A stretch of DNA of 64,000 bases from positions 1-64,000 of the forward strand of contig JAHIND010000006.1 in the NCBI GenBank assembly GCA_018896025.1, given 5' to 3'. The translations under genes and the position numbers were made by a program. Below, piece after piece: positions 51,032 through 59,923 of the stretch. The stretch is from Pseudomonadota bacterium. GTDB taxonomy: Bacteria; Desulfobacterota; Desulfarculia; Desulfarculales; Desulfarculaceae. The stretch's first letter is position 1. Every line of letters starts with the position of its first letter. The notes below the pieces were generated by a model. The model saw only the letters and a program-made list of their open reading frames with translations, made no database searches and was not told the DNA's origin.

Positions 51032-52039
51032 ATGGCGGTTAAAGTCGGCATTAACGGTTTTGGACGCATCGGGCGCCTGGCCGCCCGCATTCTGGGCCAG
51101 GGACACGCTGATTTGGAGCTGGTGGCGGTCAACGCCAGGGCGGATACGGCCCAACTGGCTCACCTGCTGCAATACGACTCGGTGCATCGCACTTACGACC
51201 GCGAGGTGGGCTTCGATGGCGACGAACTGATCATCGGCGGCATGCGGGTGGCGGTGACCCGCCAGGCCAGCCCCGATAAGTGCCATTGGGGCCAGATGGG
51301 CGCGGACCTGGTCCTGGAGACCACCGGCAAGTTCAAGATGCGCGAAGAGAACCTGGGGCACATCCAGGCCGGGGCCAAAAAGGTGGTCATGGGCGCGCCG
51401 GGCAAGGACCCCGACGCCACCATCGTCATGGGGGTAAACGACGGCATCTACGACGCCGCCAAGCACCTCGTGGTCTCCAACGCCTCCTGCACCACCAACT
51501 GCCTGGCTCCGGTGGCCAAGGTGCTCAACGACACCTTCGGCATCGAGCACGGCCTGATGACCACCACCCATGCCTACACCATGAGCCAGCGCATCCTGGA
51601 CGGCAGTTCCAAGGACATCCGCCGCTCCCGGGCCGCGGCCATGAGCATGATCCCCACCACCACCGGCGCGGCCAAGGCGGTGACCCTGGTCATCCCCGAG
51701 CTCAAGGGCAAACTGGACGGCTTCGCCATCCGGGTGCCCACTCCCGACGTCTCCCTGGTGGACCTGACCTGTCGCCTGGGCAAGGACTGCACCGTCCAGT
51801 CGGTGAACGACGCCCTGCGCGCCGCGGCCGAGGGCCCCATGAAGGGCGTGCTCAAGGTCACCGAGGTGCCCCTGGTGTCCATCGACTACACCGGGTGCCC
51901 CTACTCCTCGGTGGTGGACGCTCCCCTGACCCAGGTCATCGGCGGGCGCATGGTCAAGGTCCTGTCTTGGTACGACAACGAGATGGGCTATGCATCACGC
52001 CTTATCGACTTGGCGGCCATGGTGGCCCGAAGCATGTAG
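51032..52039 (+). CDS. gap: Glyceraldehyde-3-phosphate dehydrogenase, type I
   Basis: 335 residues. NAD-binding GINGFGRIGRLAAR at the N-terminus, active-site Cys in SNASCTTNCLAP (near 150), HAYTMSQRILDGSSKD and PTTTGAAKAVTLVIPELKGKLDGFA. After the second beta-strand the usual NAD-selecting Asp (VAVND) is replaced by Ala (VAVNAR), which could relax specificity toward NADP; that is inference. AAGGAGG precedes ATG 51032. It begins the cluster gap-pgk-tpiA-secG. Confidence 0.95.
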   Translation: MAVKVGINGFGRIGRLAARILGQGHADLELVAVNARADTAQLAHLLQYDSVHRTYDREVGFDGDELIIGGMRVAVTRQASPDKCHWGQMGADLVLETTGKFKMREENLGHIQAGAKKVVMGAPGKDPDATIVMGVNDGIYDAAKHLVVSNASCTTNCLAPVAKVLNDTFGIEHGLMTTTHAYTMSQRILDGSSKDIRRSRAAAMSMIPTTTGAAKAVTLVIPELKGKLDGFAIRVPTPDVSLVDLTCRLGKDCTVQSVNDALRAAAEGPMKGVLKVTEVPLVSIDYTGCPYSSVVDAPLTQVIGGRMVKVLSWYDNEMGYASRLIDLAAMVARSM

Positions 52040-52122
52040 ATCGGCTCTTTGAAAAATTCGACCAATGGCGGCGGCAGGTGGAGGGCTTGGGCGCGGCCTA
52101 ATTGTGGTGGAGGGTTGCAGGC

Positions 52123-53334
52123 GTGAAATATATCAATCAGTTGGACCTGGCAGGCAAACGGGTGTTGATCCGGGTGGACTTCAACGTACCCCTGGACGAA
52201 GAAGGCAACATCACCGACGACAACCGCATCCGGGCCGCCCTGCCCACCATCAACTATGCCCTGGACGAGGACGCCAAGGTCATCGTGGCCAGCCACATGG
52301 GACGTCCCAAGGGCAAGCGTTCGGACAAATTTTCCTTGGCTCCGGTGGCCCGCCGCCTGGGGCGTCTGCTCAAAAAAGAAGTGATCGCCGCGCCGGATTG
52401 CGTGGGACCCGAGGTGGAGGAGCTGGTCCGGTCCATGAAGCCCGGCCAGGTCATGATGTTGGAGAACCTGCGCTTCCACAAGGGCGAAACCGACAATGAT
52501 CCCGAGTTCGGCAAGGCCCTGGCCTCTCTGTGCGACGTGTACGTGGACGACGCCTTTGCCGTGGCCCACCGGGAAAACGCCTCGGTGGTGGCGGTGGTGC
52601 GTTTCGCCCCGGAGAGCGTGGCCGGTTTCACCATGAAAAAGGAGCTGGACTACTTCCGGCGGGCCATGATCGACCCGGCCCGGCCCCTGGCCGCCGTGCT
52701 GGGTGGGGCCAAGGCCATGACCAAGCTGCCCGCCCTGGAAAACCTCATGGAGCACGCCGACAAAATCATCATCGGCGGAGCCATGGCCAACACCTTTTTG
52801 ATGAGCGTGGGCATCGACGTGGGCAAGAGCCTTTACGAGCCCGAGTTGGTGCCGGTGGCCAACGTATTGCTGCGCAACGCCAAGGCGGCCAAGGTGAAGA
52901 TGTACATCCCGGTGGACTGCGTGGTGGCCGACCGTTACGACCGCAAGGCCGAGACCAAGCTGGTGACCGTGCAGGACGTCCCCAAGGAATGGATGATCAT
53001 GGACATCGGCCCGGCCACCAGCACCTTGTACCGCGAGGCGCTGAGGGACTGCAAGACCATCATCTGGAACGGGCCCATGGGCGCCTTTGAGATGGACGCC
53101 TTTTCCCGGGGCACCTACAACATGGTCTCCACCGTGGCCCAGACCTACGCCCTGACCATCATCGGCGGCGGCGATACCGACGTGGCGGTGAGCAACGCGG
53201 GCGAAAGCGAGAACATCAGCTACATATCCACTGGCGGCGGCGCCTTCCTGGCCCTGTTGACCGGTGAAACCCTGCCCGCGGTGGAGGCCCTGGGCGGCTA
53301 CACCGGTCTGGAAAACGGCGGACATCCCGCCTAA
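52123..53334 (+). CDS. pgk: Phosphoglycerate kinase
   Basis: 403 residues from GTG 52123 with GGAGGG upstream; the in-frame TTG at 52102 adds 7 residues without support. Signatures: [47 protein letters not shown] (a variant of the common GGAKVSDK), WNGPMGAFE and [12 protein letters not shown]...[12 protein letters not shown]. It is somewhat divergent from textbook PGK but all substrate-binding segments are present; such variants are common in deltaproteobacteria. Between gap and tpiA in a glycolytic operon. Confidence 0.95.
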   Translation: MKYINQLDLAGKRVLIRVDFNVPLDEEGNITDDNRIRAALPTINYALDEDAKVIVASHMGRPKGKRSDKFSLAPVARRLGRLLKKEVIAAPDCVGPEVEELVRSMKPGQVMMLENLRFHKGETDNDPEFGKALASLCDVYVDDAFAVAHRENASVVAVVRFAPESVAGFTMKKELDYFRRAMIDPARPLAAVLGGAKAMTKLPALENLMEHADKIIIGGAMANTFLMSVGIDVGKSLYEPELVPVANVLLRNAKAAKVKMYIPVDCVVADRYDRKAETKLVTVQDVPKEWMIMDIGPATSTLYREALRDCKTIIWNGPMGAFEMDAFSRGTYNMVSTVAQTYALTIIGGGDTDVAVSNAGESENISYISTGGGAFLALLTGETLPAVEALGGYTGLENGGHPA

Positions 53335-53350
53335 CCCACAGGGAGAAAGC

Positions 53351-54103
53351 ATGTCCCGCAAACTCATGATCGCCGGCAACTGGAAACTGCACCTCACCGT
53401 GGAAGAGGCAGTGTCTCTGGCGAGCGGCATCGCCTCCGGCCTGATGCGTGACGACATGGATATATTGGTTATCCCAGGCTTTTTGGCTCTGGAGCCAGTG
53501 GCCTTATCCCTCAGTTCCAGCCCGGTGCTGGTGGGCGGGCAAAACCTTTTCTGGGAAGATCAGGGTGCCTACACCGCCGAGGTGAGCGGCCCCCAATTGA
53601 AGGCGGCCGGGGCCCGCTACGTCCTGGTGGGCCACAGCGAGCGGCGGCAATACTTCGGCGAAACCGAAAAGACCTGCCGGTTGCGCCTGGAGGCGGCCCT
53701 GAAGGCCGATTTGCGGCCCATCCTGTGCGTGGGCGAGACCCTGGTCGAGCGCGAGTCCGGGCAGACCGAGGGCGTTTTGGAGAGCCAACTGGCCGGCGGC
53801 CTGGCCGGCCTGGAGGCCGGGCAGATGGACAAGGTGACCATCGCCTACGAACCGGTGTGGGCCATAGGCACCGGTTTGACCGCCACCGAGGAGCAGGCCG
53901 CCCAGGCGCATGCATATTTACGGGGCTGGATAGGGGCCCGATTTAACAAAGATGTTGCGAACTCTACCAGAATCCTGTATGGAGGTAGTGTCAATCCGGC
54001 CAACGCGGCCGGTCTTTTAAATCAACCCGAGGTCGATGGGGCTCTGGTGGGCGGCGCGTCTTTGAAGGCCGAAAGCTTCCTGGGCATCATCCAAGCGGCG
54101 TAG
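53351..54103 (+). CDS. tpiA: Triose-phosphate isomerase
   Basis: 250 residues from ATG 53351 preceded by GGGAGAAAG. Catalytic residues: Lys in IAGNWKLHL (residue about 13), His in LVGHSERRQYFGE (about 95) and Glu in IAYEPVWAIGTG (about 165); phosphate loop YGGSVNPANAAGLL. Completes gap-pgk-tpiA, the lower-glycolysis/gluconeogenesis set, followed by secG. Confidence 0.97.
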   Translation: MSRKLMIAGNWKLHLTVEEAVSLASGIASGLMRDDMDILVIPGFLALEPVALSLSSSPVLVGGQNLFWEDQGAYTAEVSGPQLKAAGARYVLVGHSERRQYFGETEKTCRLRLEAALKADLRPILCVGETLVERESGQTEGVLESQLAGGLAGLEAGQMDKVTIAYEPVWAIGTGLTATEEQAAQAHAYLRGWIGARFNKDVANSTRILYGGSVNPANAAGLLNQPEVDGALVGGASLKAESFLGIIQAA

Positions 54104-54121
54104 TTAGAGAAATATAAAAGC

Positions 54122-54472
54122 ATGACCACAGTTACCTTGATAATCCATCTCCTGGCCAGCGTCACTCTGGTCCTGGTGGTTCTGTTGCAAACCGGCAAGG
54201 GCGCTTCAGTCGGCGCGGCTTTCGGCGGCAGCTCCCAGACCGTCTTCGGCAGCACCGGCGCGGCCACCTTCCTGAGCAAAATGACCACGGTGGTGGCCAT
54301 CGTGTTCATGCTCACCTCCCTGGGCCTGGCCGTCTTCGGCCACACCGCGGGGGGGCCCTCCTCGGTTATGGAGGGACGCACGGCGGCTCCCGCGGCCAAA
54401 ACCGCACCGGCCCCGGCCAAACCGGCCGCTCCCGCGCCTGTCAAAAACGCGCCTGCTCCTGCGGCCAAATAG
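54122..54472 (+). CDS. secG: Protein translocase subunit SecG
   Basis: 116 residues with the SecG layout: TM1 ([20 protein letters not shown]), the cytoplasmic loop [31 protein letters not shown], and TM2 ([17 protein letters not shown]). The C-terminal Ala/Pro-rich tail (about 30 residues) is longer than in E. coli. The tpiA-secG-tRNA-Leu order is widespread in proteobacteria and supports the assignment. Confidence 0.95.
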   Translation: MTTVTLIIHLLASVTLVLVVLLQTGKGASVGAAFGGSSQTVFGSTGAATFLSKMTTVVAIVFMLTSLGLAVFGHTAGGPSSVMEGRTAAPAAKTAPAPAKPAAPAPVKNAPAPAAK

Positions 54473-54505
54473 GGCGTATCGCGGTATAATCATGCGTGTG
54501 AATTT

Positions 54506-54590
54506 GCCGTCGTGGTGGAATAGGTAGACACGCCGTCTTGAGGGGGCGGTGGGGAGACCCGTGCCGGTTCAAATCCGGCCGACGGCACCA
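54506..54590 (+). tRNA. tRNA-Leu(GAG)
   Basis: Cloverleaf by eye: acceptor stem GCCGTCG / CGACGGC, D-arm with GGTAGAC, anticodon stem CCGTC/GGCGG (one GU pair) around loop TTGAGGG with anticodon GAG, long class II variable arm (GGGGAGACCC), T-arm CCGGTTCAAATCCGG, CCA encoded at 54588-54590. A perfect TATAAT lies at 54485-54490, with a poor -35. Confidence 0.95.
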
Positions 54591-54606
54591 CTAAAGATAA
54601 GAAAAT

Positions 54607-54640
54607 CGGGCGGTTGCCAAGAGGCAGCCGCCCGTTTTTT
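54607..54640 (+). terminator. Terminator after tRNA-Leu
   Basis: Stem CGGGCGGTTGCC / GGCAGCCGCCCG (54607-54634), then six T residues (54635-54640). Confidence 0.92.
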
Positions 54641-55118
54641 ATTGGCTGGATGTTGGCCGGCCAGCTTCCGCCCCATGCCTACTTCACGGTCCATTCTTCG
54701 CGCCGTTTTGCGCTCTCCCCTGCTCCCCCTGCTTGAGTGCCCTGGTTCTTCCAAGCGAGAAGTTTCCGACCCAGGAGGCCGATAGTCAGGTCATCAAACA
54801 GATGGCCTTGGAGATCGGTCCATAAGTTAAACTCCAGGGATGTCTCGGGTGATCCGGGATAATTCCCACCGGTTAACGCTGAGCTTACGCCCCCTAATTT
54901 GGAGATATTCTAAATAACGATGGTCAGTGGGGTGTGTTGGATAGTGAGTGGTAATAAACGAGGTGTTATGGGATGACATGATCAAATCACTGACACTCAG
55001 CGGAGACATGCCGGGAGCGGACCTCAAGAGAGTTTATTCCCATTATGGATCAAAAAAGAGATAATCAAGATATTACCGTCGAAAGAAACAAGTAAAACCG
55101 TCAGGAGGGTGGTTTGAA
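54641..55118. other. 478-base gap with no clear gene
   Basis: No convincing coding frame: the only open frames lack ribosome sites, and base composition shifts to AT-rich from about 54890. It ends with a 16-codon ORF at 55045-55095 (MDQKRDNQDITVERNK) whose last part repeats the start of the following Usp gene (a 12-base direct repeat ACCGTCGAAAGA, about 55075 and 55121). Nothing else noted. Confidence 0.5.
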
Positions 55119-56069
55119 ATGACCGTCGAAAGAGAAACCAGAATTCTGGTTGCCATGGACTGCTCCGAGCAAGCCCAAGCTACGGCGCGTTACCTGGGGG
55201 AGGTGTTGGCGGGCAGCAAGGCCAAGGTGGTCCTGTTTCATGTGCTCGCCAAATTGCCGGATAGCTACTACGACATAAGCGATCTTGCGACCTTTCAAAG
55301 CAAGATAAGAGAAATCGCCACCTGGGACTGGGGAGAGGCCAACAAAGTTCATCTATCCATGGAAAAGGCACGGAACACCATGGTGGATGCAGGCCTGTCC
55401 GCCGAAGCGGTGACCATAGATGTCCATGATCGGGCTGAAGGGATCGCGCGGGATATTCTCAAGGAATGCCAAAAGGGATACACCGCGGTGGCGATCGGGC
55501 GTAGGGGCGCGAGCATCCTCAAGGATGCCTTGCTGGGCAGCACGGCCAACAAACTGGTCAGCAGCTTGCATCATCTGCCTGTGTGGGTGCTCGGAGGAAA
55601 ACCCGAAACCAAAGGCTACGTGGTGGGAATTGACGGCTCGGCAGGATCAATGCGGGCGGTGGAGCATTTGGCCGCAATGATCGGCCACAAAAAAGAGGCC
55701 AAGGTGAAGCTGGTAAACGTGGTGCGCCGCTTGGGCATCCAGGCTGATTTAAACGACCCCAGCATTCCCTCTCCCGAGACAGAGGAGGCATGGGAAAAGG
55801 CCGCCCAAACCGCGGCCGGCCCCAACCTGGCCAAGGCGGAAAAAATCCTGGAACAGGCTGGAATGGATAAGGCCCGAATTGACTGCAAGGTCATCACCGG
55901 AGCCTTGAGCCGAGCCGAATCCCTGGTGGAGGAAGCCACCCAGGCGGGCTTTGGCACTCTGGTGATGGGACGGCGAGGTCTCACCAAGATCGAGGCGTTC
56001 ATCATGGGGCGGGTCACCGGCAAAATCCTCAGCCTTACCAAGGATAAGGCGGTCTGGATCGTCCACTAA
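55119..56069 (+). CDS. Tandem universal stress protein (two Usp domains)
   Basis: 316 residues, two UspA domains (about 5-150 and 160-316). Each has the Usp ATP-binding motif: GRRGASILKDALLGSTANKLV in the first domain (GxxG-x9-G-S form) and LVMGRRGLTKIEAFIMGRVTGKIL in the second, where the final S is replaced by V (GRVT). N-terminal ILVAMDCSEQ and VVGIDGSAGS are the loops opening each domain. GGAGGG precedes ATG 55119. It lies in a looser stretch with no operon partner; the next gene is 128 bases away. Confidence 0.9.
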   Translation: MTVERETRILVAMDCSEQAQATARYLGEVLAGSKAKVVLFHVLAKLPDSYYDISDLATFQSKIREIATWDWGEANKVHLSMEKARNTMVDAGLSAEAVTIDVHDRAEGIARDILKECQKGYTAVAIGRRGASILKDALLGSTANKLVSSLHHLPVWVLGGKPETKGYVVGIDGSAGSMRAVEHLAAMIGHKKEAKVKLVNVVRRLGIQADLNDPSIPSPETEEAWEKAAQTAAGPNLAKAEKILEQAGMDKARIDCKVITGALSRAESLVEEATQAGFGTLVMGRRGLTKIEAFIMGRVTGKILSLTKDKAVWIVH

Positions 56070-56197
56070 AACGCTTTCGAACGGTTTTGGCTTGACAGCA
56101 GTCCATGACTGGTGAGGGGTAAATCGGCCTGGCCTGAAAGGCTCGCATAAAACCTACGGCTTGGATGCACCATGCCGGTTCTTTGGAGGAGCTTACA

Positions 56198-56629
56198 ATG
56201 AGCAAGCGACCAACGGACGTGTCCGGAGAGTACAAAACCGGCGATGCGGTTTCTTTCACCCAGGTGGAAAAGGACTTGATTCCCAATCTGCGCAAGGGAC
56301 TTAACGAGGCGGAATCCACCGAGGATGTAAAAAAGGTCTTTGATAAAGCATCCAGGGCTCTGTTGCAGCTCACCTGCGGTCCGGAGCTATTTATTGAACA
56401 AGAGGAGCTGTTGTTGACCGGGGAAAATGAGCCCTATTACCAGATCAGCCCAACCCTTTTGGCCCAAAAGCCTTTTGCCGAGATTTGGGACAATTCGGAT
56501 TTGCCGCGCATTTTAGGCAAATTTGCGTCTCTGGCTTCCAACCGTTATCGACACCTGCTGAAAAACCCTGACAAGACCGAAGCCAAAATGCACCGATCCG
56601 GCCGGAGAGAGGGGCGTCCCCTGGGCTGA
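56198..56629 (+). CDS. Hypothetical protein, 143 aa
   Basis: Not recognised. ATG 56198 follows GGAGGAGC; an in-frame extension upstream is rejected. Charged, mostly helical, with EKDLIPNLRKGLNEAESTEDVKKVFDKASRALLQL and a Pro-rich centre (NEPYYQISPTLLAQKPFAEIW). The last 20 residues are basic (NPDKTEAKMHRSGRREGR). The basic tail and helices would fit a small regulator or chaperone-like protein, but no motif supports this. Lies in the accessory-looking stretch between Usp and an SGNH-like gene. Confidence 0.5.
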   Translation: MSKRPTDVSGEYKTGDAVSFTQVEKDLIPNLRKGLNEAESTEDVKKVFDKASRALLQLTCGPELFIEQEELLLTGENEPYYQISPTLLAQKPFAEIWDNSDLPRILGKFASLASNRYRHLLKNPDKTEAKMHRSGRREGRPLG

Positions 56630-56818
56630 GGTTAGAGTCGCTTTCCATTGGTATAGGGGTATTGGCCCAGGCCTAGGCCTGGGCCAAGCCCATTGTTTTT
56701 GCTTAGGACCAGTCTAGCTGCCCTCCATGGACAATAACCGACAGGTCTGAGATAATTTAAACCCAAACCAACTGATTTACCAATCCACCTCGATGACGGG
56801 ACGCTCCAGGTGTAGCTA

Positions 56819-57715
56819 TTGTTCGGTACCAGGAACCGCAGGCGGCGGCAAAGACAAGGTACGCAACCCTACGCCGGACCAATCGAAAGTCTGCCCATGC
56901 TGTGTTGTCTGACGACTAAACATTTCTGGCAGCTTAAACTTTGCCAGCCGCCTACCAACGACATCATCTTGGTGGGCAACTCCAGGGTTTATCTGGGCCT
57001 GTCCCCACACCACATGTCCAAGGCGTGCGGCAAGCAAAAGATATTCAACTTTGGATTCGTTGCCTGTTCGCTTGACCGGCGCTACCTGGAACACGCCGTC
57101 AGCTTGCTGGACATGGACAGCAAAAAACCCACCTTGGTCCTCGGATTGTGCCCTCACACCCTGATGCCGTCCAGCGCAACCAATGGATACAGTTACTGGT
57201 CTTCACAAGGCCACTTTGAGCGTAAGGATATTCTTAGACAGATATTACGGGATAATTTATCCGGCAAGGCCCTACTTAAGACCAACGCGCGAAATGCCTT
57301 GAACCTGTCCCGAGGGCTCCCCTTGAACCACTATTTCGCGGACGGCTGGGAGGCTTGTCTGCCGGTGCACAAACAGCCGGAGAAATACGGACAGGCAGCC
57401 GAAAAACTGGTGCGCCTTAGGCAGGTGAACCAGCACCTGGTGGATGAGTTTTTGGAGCTGGTGGTCGAGTTTCACCAACGGGGCATAGCGGTTTTTGCTT
57501 ATCGCCCCCCCAGCGATGACCGTTTACGCGAGGTGGAAGAAGACCACAGTGGATTGGATTATCAGGATATGGCTGATCGATTCAAACAGGCGGGAGGAGT
57601 TTGGCTTGATATCAACCCCCAGGCATACCAAACCTACGATGGCGCCCATTTGGACTATAGAAACGCCATACGCTTATCTCAAGAAGTGGGAAGGTATTTG
57701 CGCAATTTAATTTAG
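56819..57715 (+). CDS. SGNH-hydrolase-like protein, N-terminus possibly truncated
   Basis: About 298 residues from TTG 56819; an in-frame stop (TAG 56813) lies just before and there is no ribosome site, so the true start may be ATG 56897 or the 5' part may be lost. The core recalls DltD/AlgX-like SGNH proteins: IILVGNSRVYLGLSP (the GNSR Ser motif), a helical middle, and DGAHLDYRNAIRLSQ near the end with the Asp-x-x-His pair. Such proteins usually have a TM or signal sequence in front, which is missing here. Composition is AT-richer than the neighbours. Substrate unknown. Confidence 0.45.
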   Translation: MFGTRNRRRRQRQGTQPYAGPIESLPMLCCLTTKHFWQLKLCQPPTNDIILVGNSRVYLGLSPHHMSKACGKQKIFNFGFVACSLDRRYLEHAVSLLDMDSKKPTLVLGLCPHTLMPSSATNGYSYWSSQGHFERKDILRQILRDNLSGKALLKTNARNALNLSRGLPLNHYFADGWEACLPVHKQPEKYGQAAEKLVRLRQVNQHLVDEFLELVVEFHQRGIAVFAYRPPSDDRLREVEEDHSGLDYQDMADRFKQAGGVWLDINPQAYQTYDGAHLDYRNAIRLSQEVGRYLRNLI

Positions 57716-57919
57716 TTTAAATACAGTAGGTTGTATTATTTTATTAATATTTTGTATTAGTATTACATACGATCACACTAATTATTTAAATTAATTTTGT
57801 ATTTAGCAGGCCCAGATGACCTTGATGTCCGCCTTTATCGCGCATCTCCCACCGCCCCGCCCTTCCCCTGGCTCCCGGCCTGTGCTACAAAAATCCAGCA
57901 CCTCTTTCAGGAGCAACTC

Positions 57920-58567
57920 ATGCAGCCATCCCAAGCCATGGAGACACGCTCTTCCTGCCGCGTGTTCACTGACCAGCCTATACCCCAAGAAACCCTAGAA
58001 CGCTTGATGAGCCTCACCTGCCGGGCCCCCAGCGCCATAAACCTGCAACCTTGGCAATTCACCGTGGTCCGGGGCGAGGAAGTGCCCCGTCTGGGCAAGA
58101 AACTGACCAGGGCCTATGCGGAGCGGGGCATCTCCTGCGGGCCGGACAACACCAAGCCTCTGCCCGAGATTTACCTGGAGCGCCAAAAGGAGTTGAACCG
58201 AGTCATGGGCCCGGCCATGGAGCAGGCCGGAGTGGACCGCAACTTCATCAACACCGGATCGCTGAGCTTTTACGGCGCCCCGGCGGTGGTGGTGGCCACC
58301 CTGGACGGTGCCTTCCCTCCGGAGCGCGCCCTGGACCTGGGCTTCGCCCTGGGCTGGCTGCTCTTGGCCGCAGCTGAGTTGAGCCTGGCCACCTGCCCGG
58401 TGGGCCTGGTGTGCTCCTACCAAGATATCATCAAGGATTTCCTGAACATCAATCCCAGCCGCCGGGTGGTGCTCACCGTAGCGGTGGGCTACGCGGACGA
58501 TGGATCGCCCCTCAACAGGGTGCGCTCTCCCCGGGCTCCCCTGGATCAGGTGGTGCGCTGGTACTAG
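57920..58567 (+). CDS. Nitroreductase family protein
   Basis: 215 residues from ATG 57920 with CAGGAG upstream. FMN-binding, NAD(P)H-dependent family: METRSSCRVFTDQPIPQETLERLM (FMN phosphate loop), CRAPSAINLQPWQFTVVRG, and GAPAVVVATLDG with a C-terminal AVGYADDGSPLNR. The family includes nitroaromatic, flavin and dihydropteridine reductases; the substrate cannot be told. A very AT-rich run (57716-57800) precedes it, without a good promoter. Confidence 0.88.
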   Translation: MQPSQAMETRSSCRVFTDQPIPQETLERLMSLTCRAPSAINLQPWQFTVVRGEEVPRLGKKLTRAYAERGISCGPDNTKPLPEIYLERQKELNRVMGPAMEQAGVDRNFINTGSLSFYGAPAVVVATLDGAFPPERALDLGFALGWLLLAAAELSLATCPVGLVCSYQDIIKDFLNINPSRRVVLTVAVGYADDGSPLNRVRSPRAPLDQVVRWY

Positions 58568-58577
58568 GGTCCAAAAC

Positions 58578-58607
58578 GCAAAAAGCCCCCGCCTGTCAGG
58601 CGGAGGC
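58578..58607 (-). terminator. Terminator shared by convergent genes
   Basis: Stem AGCCCCCGCCTG / CAGGCGGAGGCT (58584-58607, mismatch in the middle). The minus strand reads GGGGGCTTTTT, a good T-tract for the gene at 58630-59049; the plus strand tail CTCTTA is poor. Confidence 0.7.
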
Positions 58608-58629
58608 TCTTAGGCGCTGAAAAGCGGTC

Positions 58630-59049
58630 TTAGCGAATCATGCCCGTCACTTCGGCGTTGACCACCGCGTAGATCTCTTCGTCGGTGCCGTAGATGTCCA
58701 CCACCGAGCGATGGTCGATGAGGCGCTCGATGATGTAGGCGGTGACGTAGAGGCTGATGCGGTTGGCCTGGGGCACCAAGTTGCGGAAGTTGGCAATGGC
58801 GTACTGGATGTCGAAGTCCTCGGCATTGAGCAGAGAGCCCAGGCAACCGGCCAGCTGTTCTTCCACGTCGCGTTGACTTTTGGTCTCGATTCGGTTGGCG
58901 CTGACCAATTTCATGGCCAGTTTCTGGGCCAGCTCGTCCACGCAGTCGCCGAGCTGCATCAGTTGCCGGGTCCAGGCCGACTGCCGGGAGCTTTCCAGGC
59001 GAGAGATCAGGTTCTCCTCGCGGTAATTGGTATGAAAGTCTCCGCCCAT
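58630..59049 (-). CDS. Conserved hypothetical helical protein
   Basis: 139 residues, not recognised. Helix-rich: ENLISRLESSRQSAWTRQLMQLGDCVDELAQKLAMKLV and an IQYAIANFRNLVPQANRISLYVTAYIIERLIDH stretch that could form a long helical hairpin, then DIYGTDEEIYAVVNAEV. No TM segment, no Cys motif. It stands alone, divergent from the gene at 59206 with a 156-base gap that has no obvious motif. Confidence 0.55.
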   Translation of the reverse strand: MGGDFHTNYREENLISRLESSRQSAWTRQLMQLGDCVDELAQKLAMKLVSANRIETKSQRDVEEQLAGCLGSLLNAEDFDIQYAIANFRNLVPQANRISLYVTAYIIERLIDHRSVVDIYGTDEEIYAVVNAEVTGMIR

Positions 59050-59205
59050 CTCTTTAATCTTCCTCCGAAGCGCCGAGGCCCCGGCTCTGGGTGTGGTCTG
59101 TCCACCGCGCCGCTACCGACGCTGCCGCAAACCCGTTATACTTGGACTTTATTAACACCCGTTCCCCCACCGCGCAACGAATACTTGCATGGCTAAAGGA
59201 AAAAA

Positions 59206-59922
59206 ATGACGGATGACCCGTATTTGCGTCCCACGCCTCCCTGGCTGGAAGATGAAGTGATCATGCTGGAGAACAGCGGTGAGATGCCGGAGGTGGTCTT
59301 GGCGGAAAGCCTGTATCACTTGGGCACTTTGCCGCTCGAGGATGTAGATATTCTACGTGCCGCCACGGTGCGGGGCTACCTGAAAATCATCGAACGGGAT
59401 ATGGACCCCGCCAATGTGGGTCTGCCCCCCTTCCGGGGCCTGGGCCGGGCCGGAGAAAACCTGGCCCGCCTAACCTCTTTTCTGGGACGCCTGGGCTGGC
59501 CGCCGCCCGCCGGGACCATGGCGGAACTGGCCCGTCGCCTGTCCGACTACCTGAGCGCCGAAGGCCGCGCCCTGGCCCAGGGGCGGCCCTACGCCAGCGC
59601 CACCAGGGACCAGGTCGAAGCGACCGCCCGCCTGGTGGGCCTGGATCTGTCGTCTTTTAAGGAAGTTCTGGCGCGCATGGACGCCCTGCCCGCACCGGAC
59701 TTTTGGGGGCTCAGGGCCCTAAGACGCCTGGGCGCGACCCAGGGCCAAGCCAAGCGCCGTCACGAAACCCAGGGCAAGGCCCGGCTGGAGGTGCTGGACG
59801 GCCAAGGGCGTCCCCTGGAGGCCATGGAACTGCCCCTGACCACGGCCACGGACAGCGAAGACCCCGAGTGCCGGGCGCGGGTGGAGCTGGCGTGGCGGCT
59901 TATCCCCCTGCCTGAAGCCTGA
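59206..59922 (+). CDS. Hypothetical protein, 238 aa
   Basis: Not recognised. The N-terminal third is compact (WLEDEVIMLENSGEMPEVVLAESLYHLG) and the middle is helical (ARRLSDYLSAEGRALAQGR). The C-terminal third (LEVLDGQGRPLEAMELPL) may be a small beta domain. GGAAAAAA precedes ATG 59206. It ends two bases before the convergent parvulin-TPR gene, so there is no room for a terminator between them. Confidence 0.5.
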   Translation: MTDDPYLRPTPPWLEDEVIMLENSGEMPEVVLAESLYHLGTLPLEDVDILRAATVRGYLKIIERDMDPANVGLPPFRGLGRAGENLARLTSFLGRLGWPPPAGTMAELARRLSDYLSAEGRALAQGRPYASATRDQVEATARLVGLDLSSFKEVLARMDALPAPDFWGLRALRRLGATQGQAKRRHETQGKARLEVLDGQGRPLEAMELPLTTATDSEDPECRARVELAWRLIPLPEA

Positions 59923-59923
59923 C

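Noticed and set aside
51988..53457. 489-codon minus-strand frame opposite pgk
   Set aside because: Shadow of pgk; low-complexity His/Gly/Val content.
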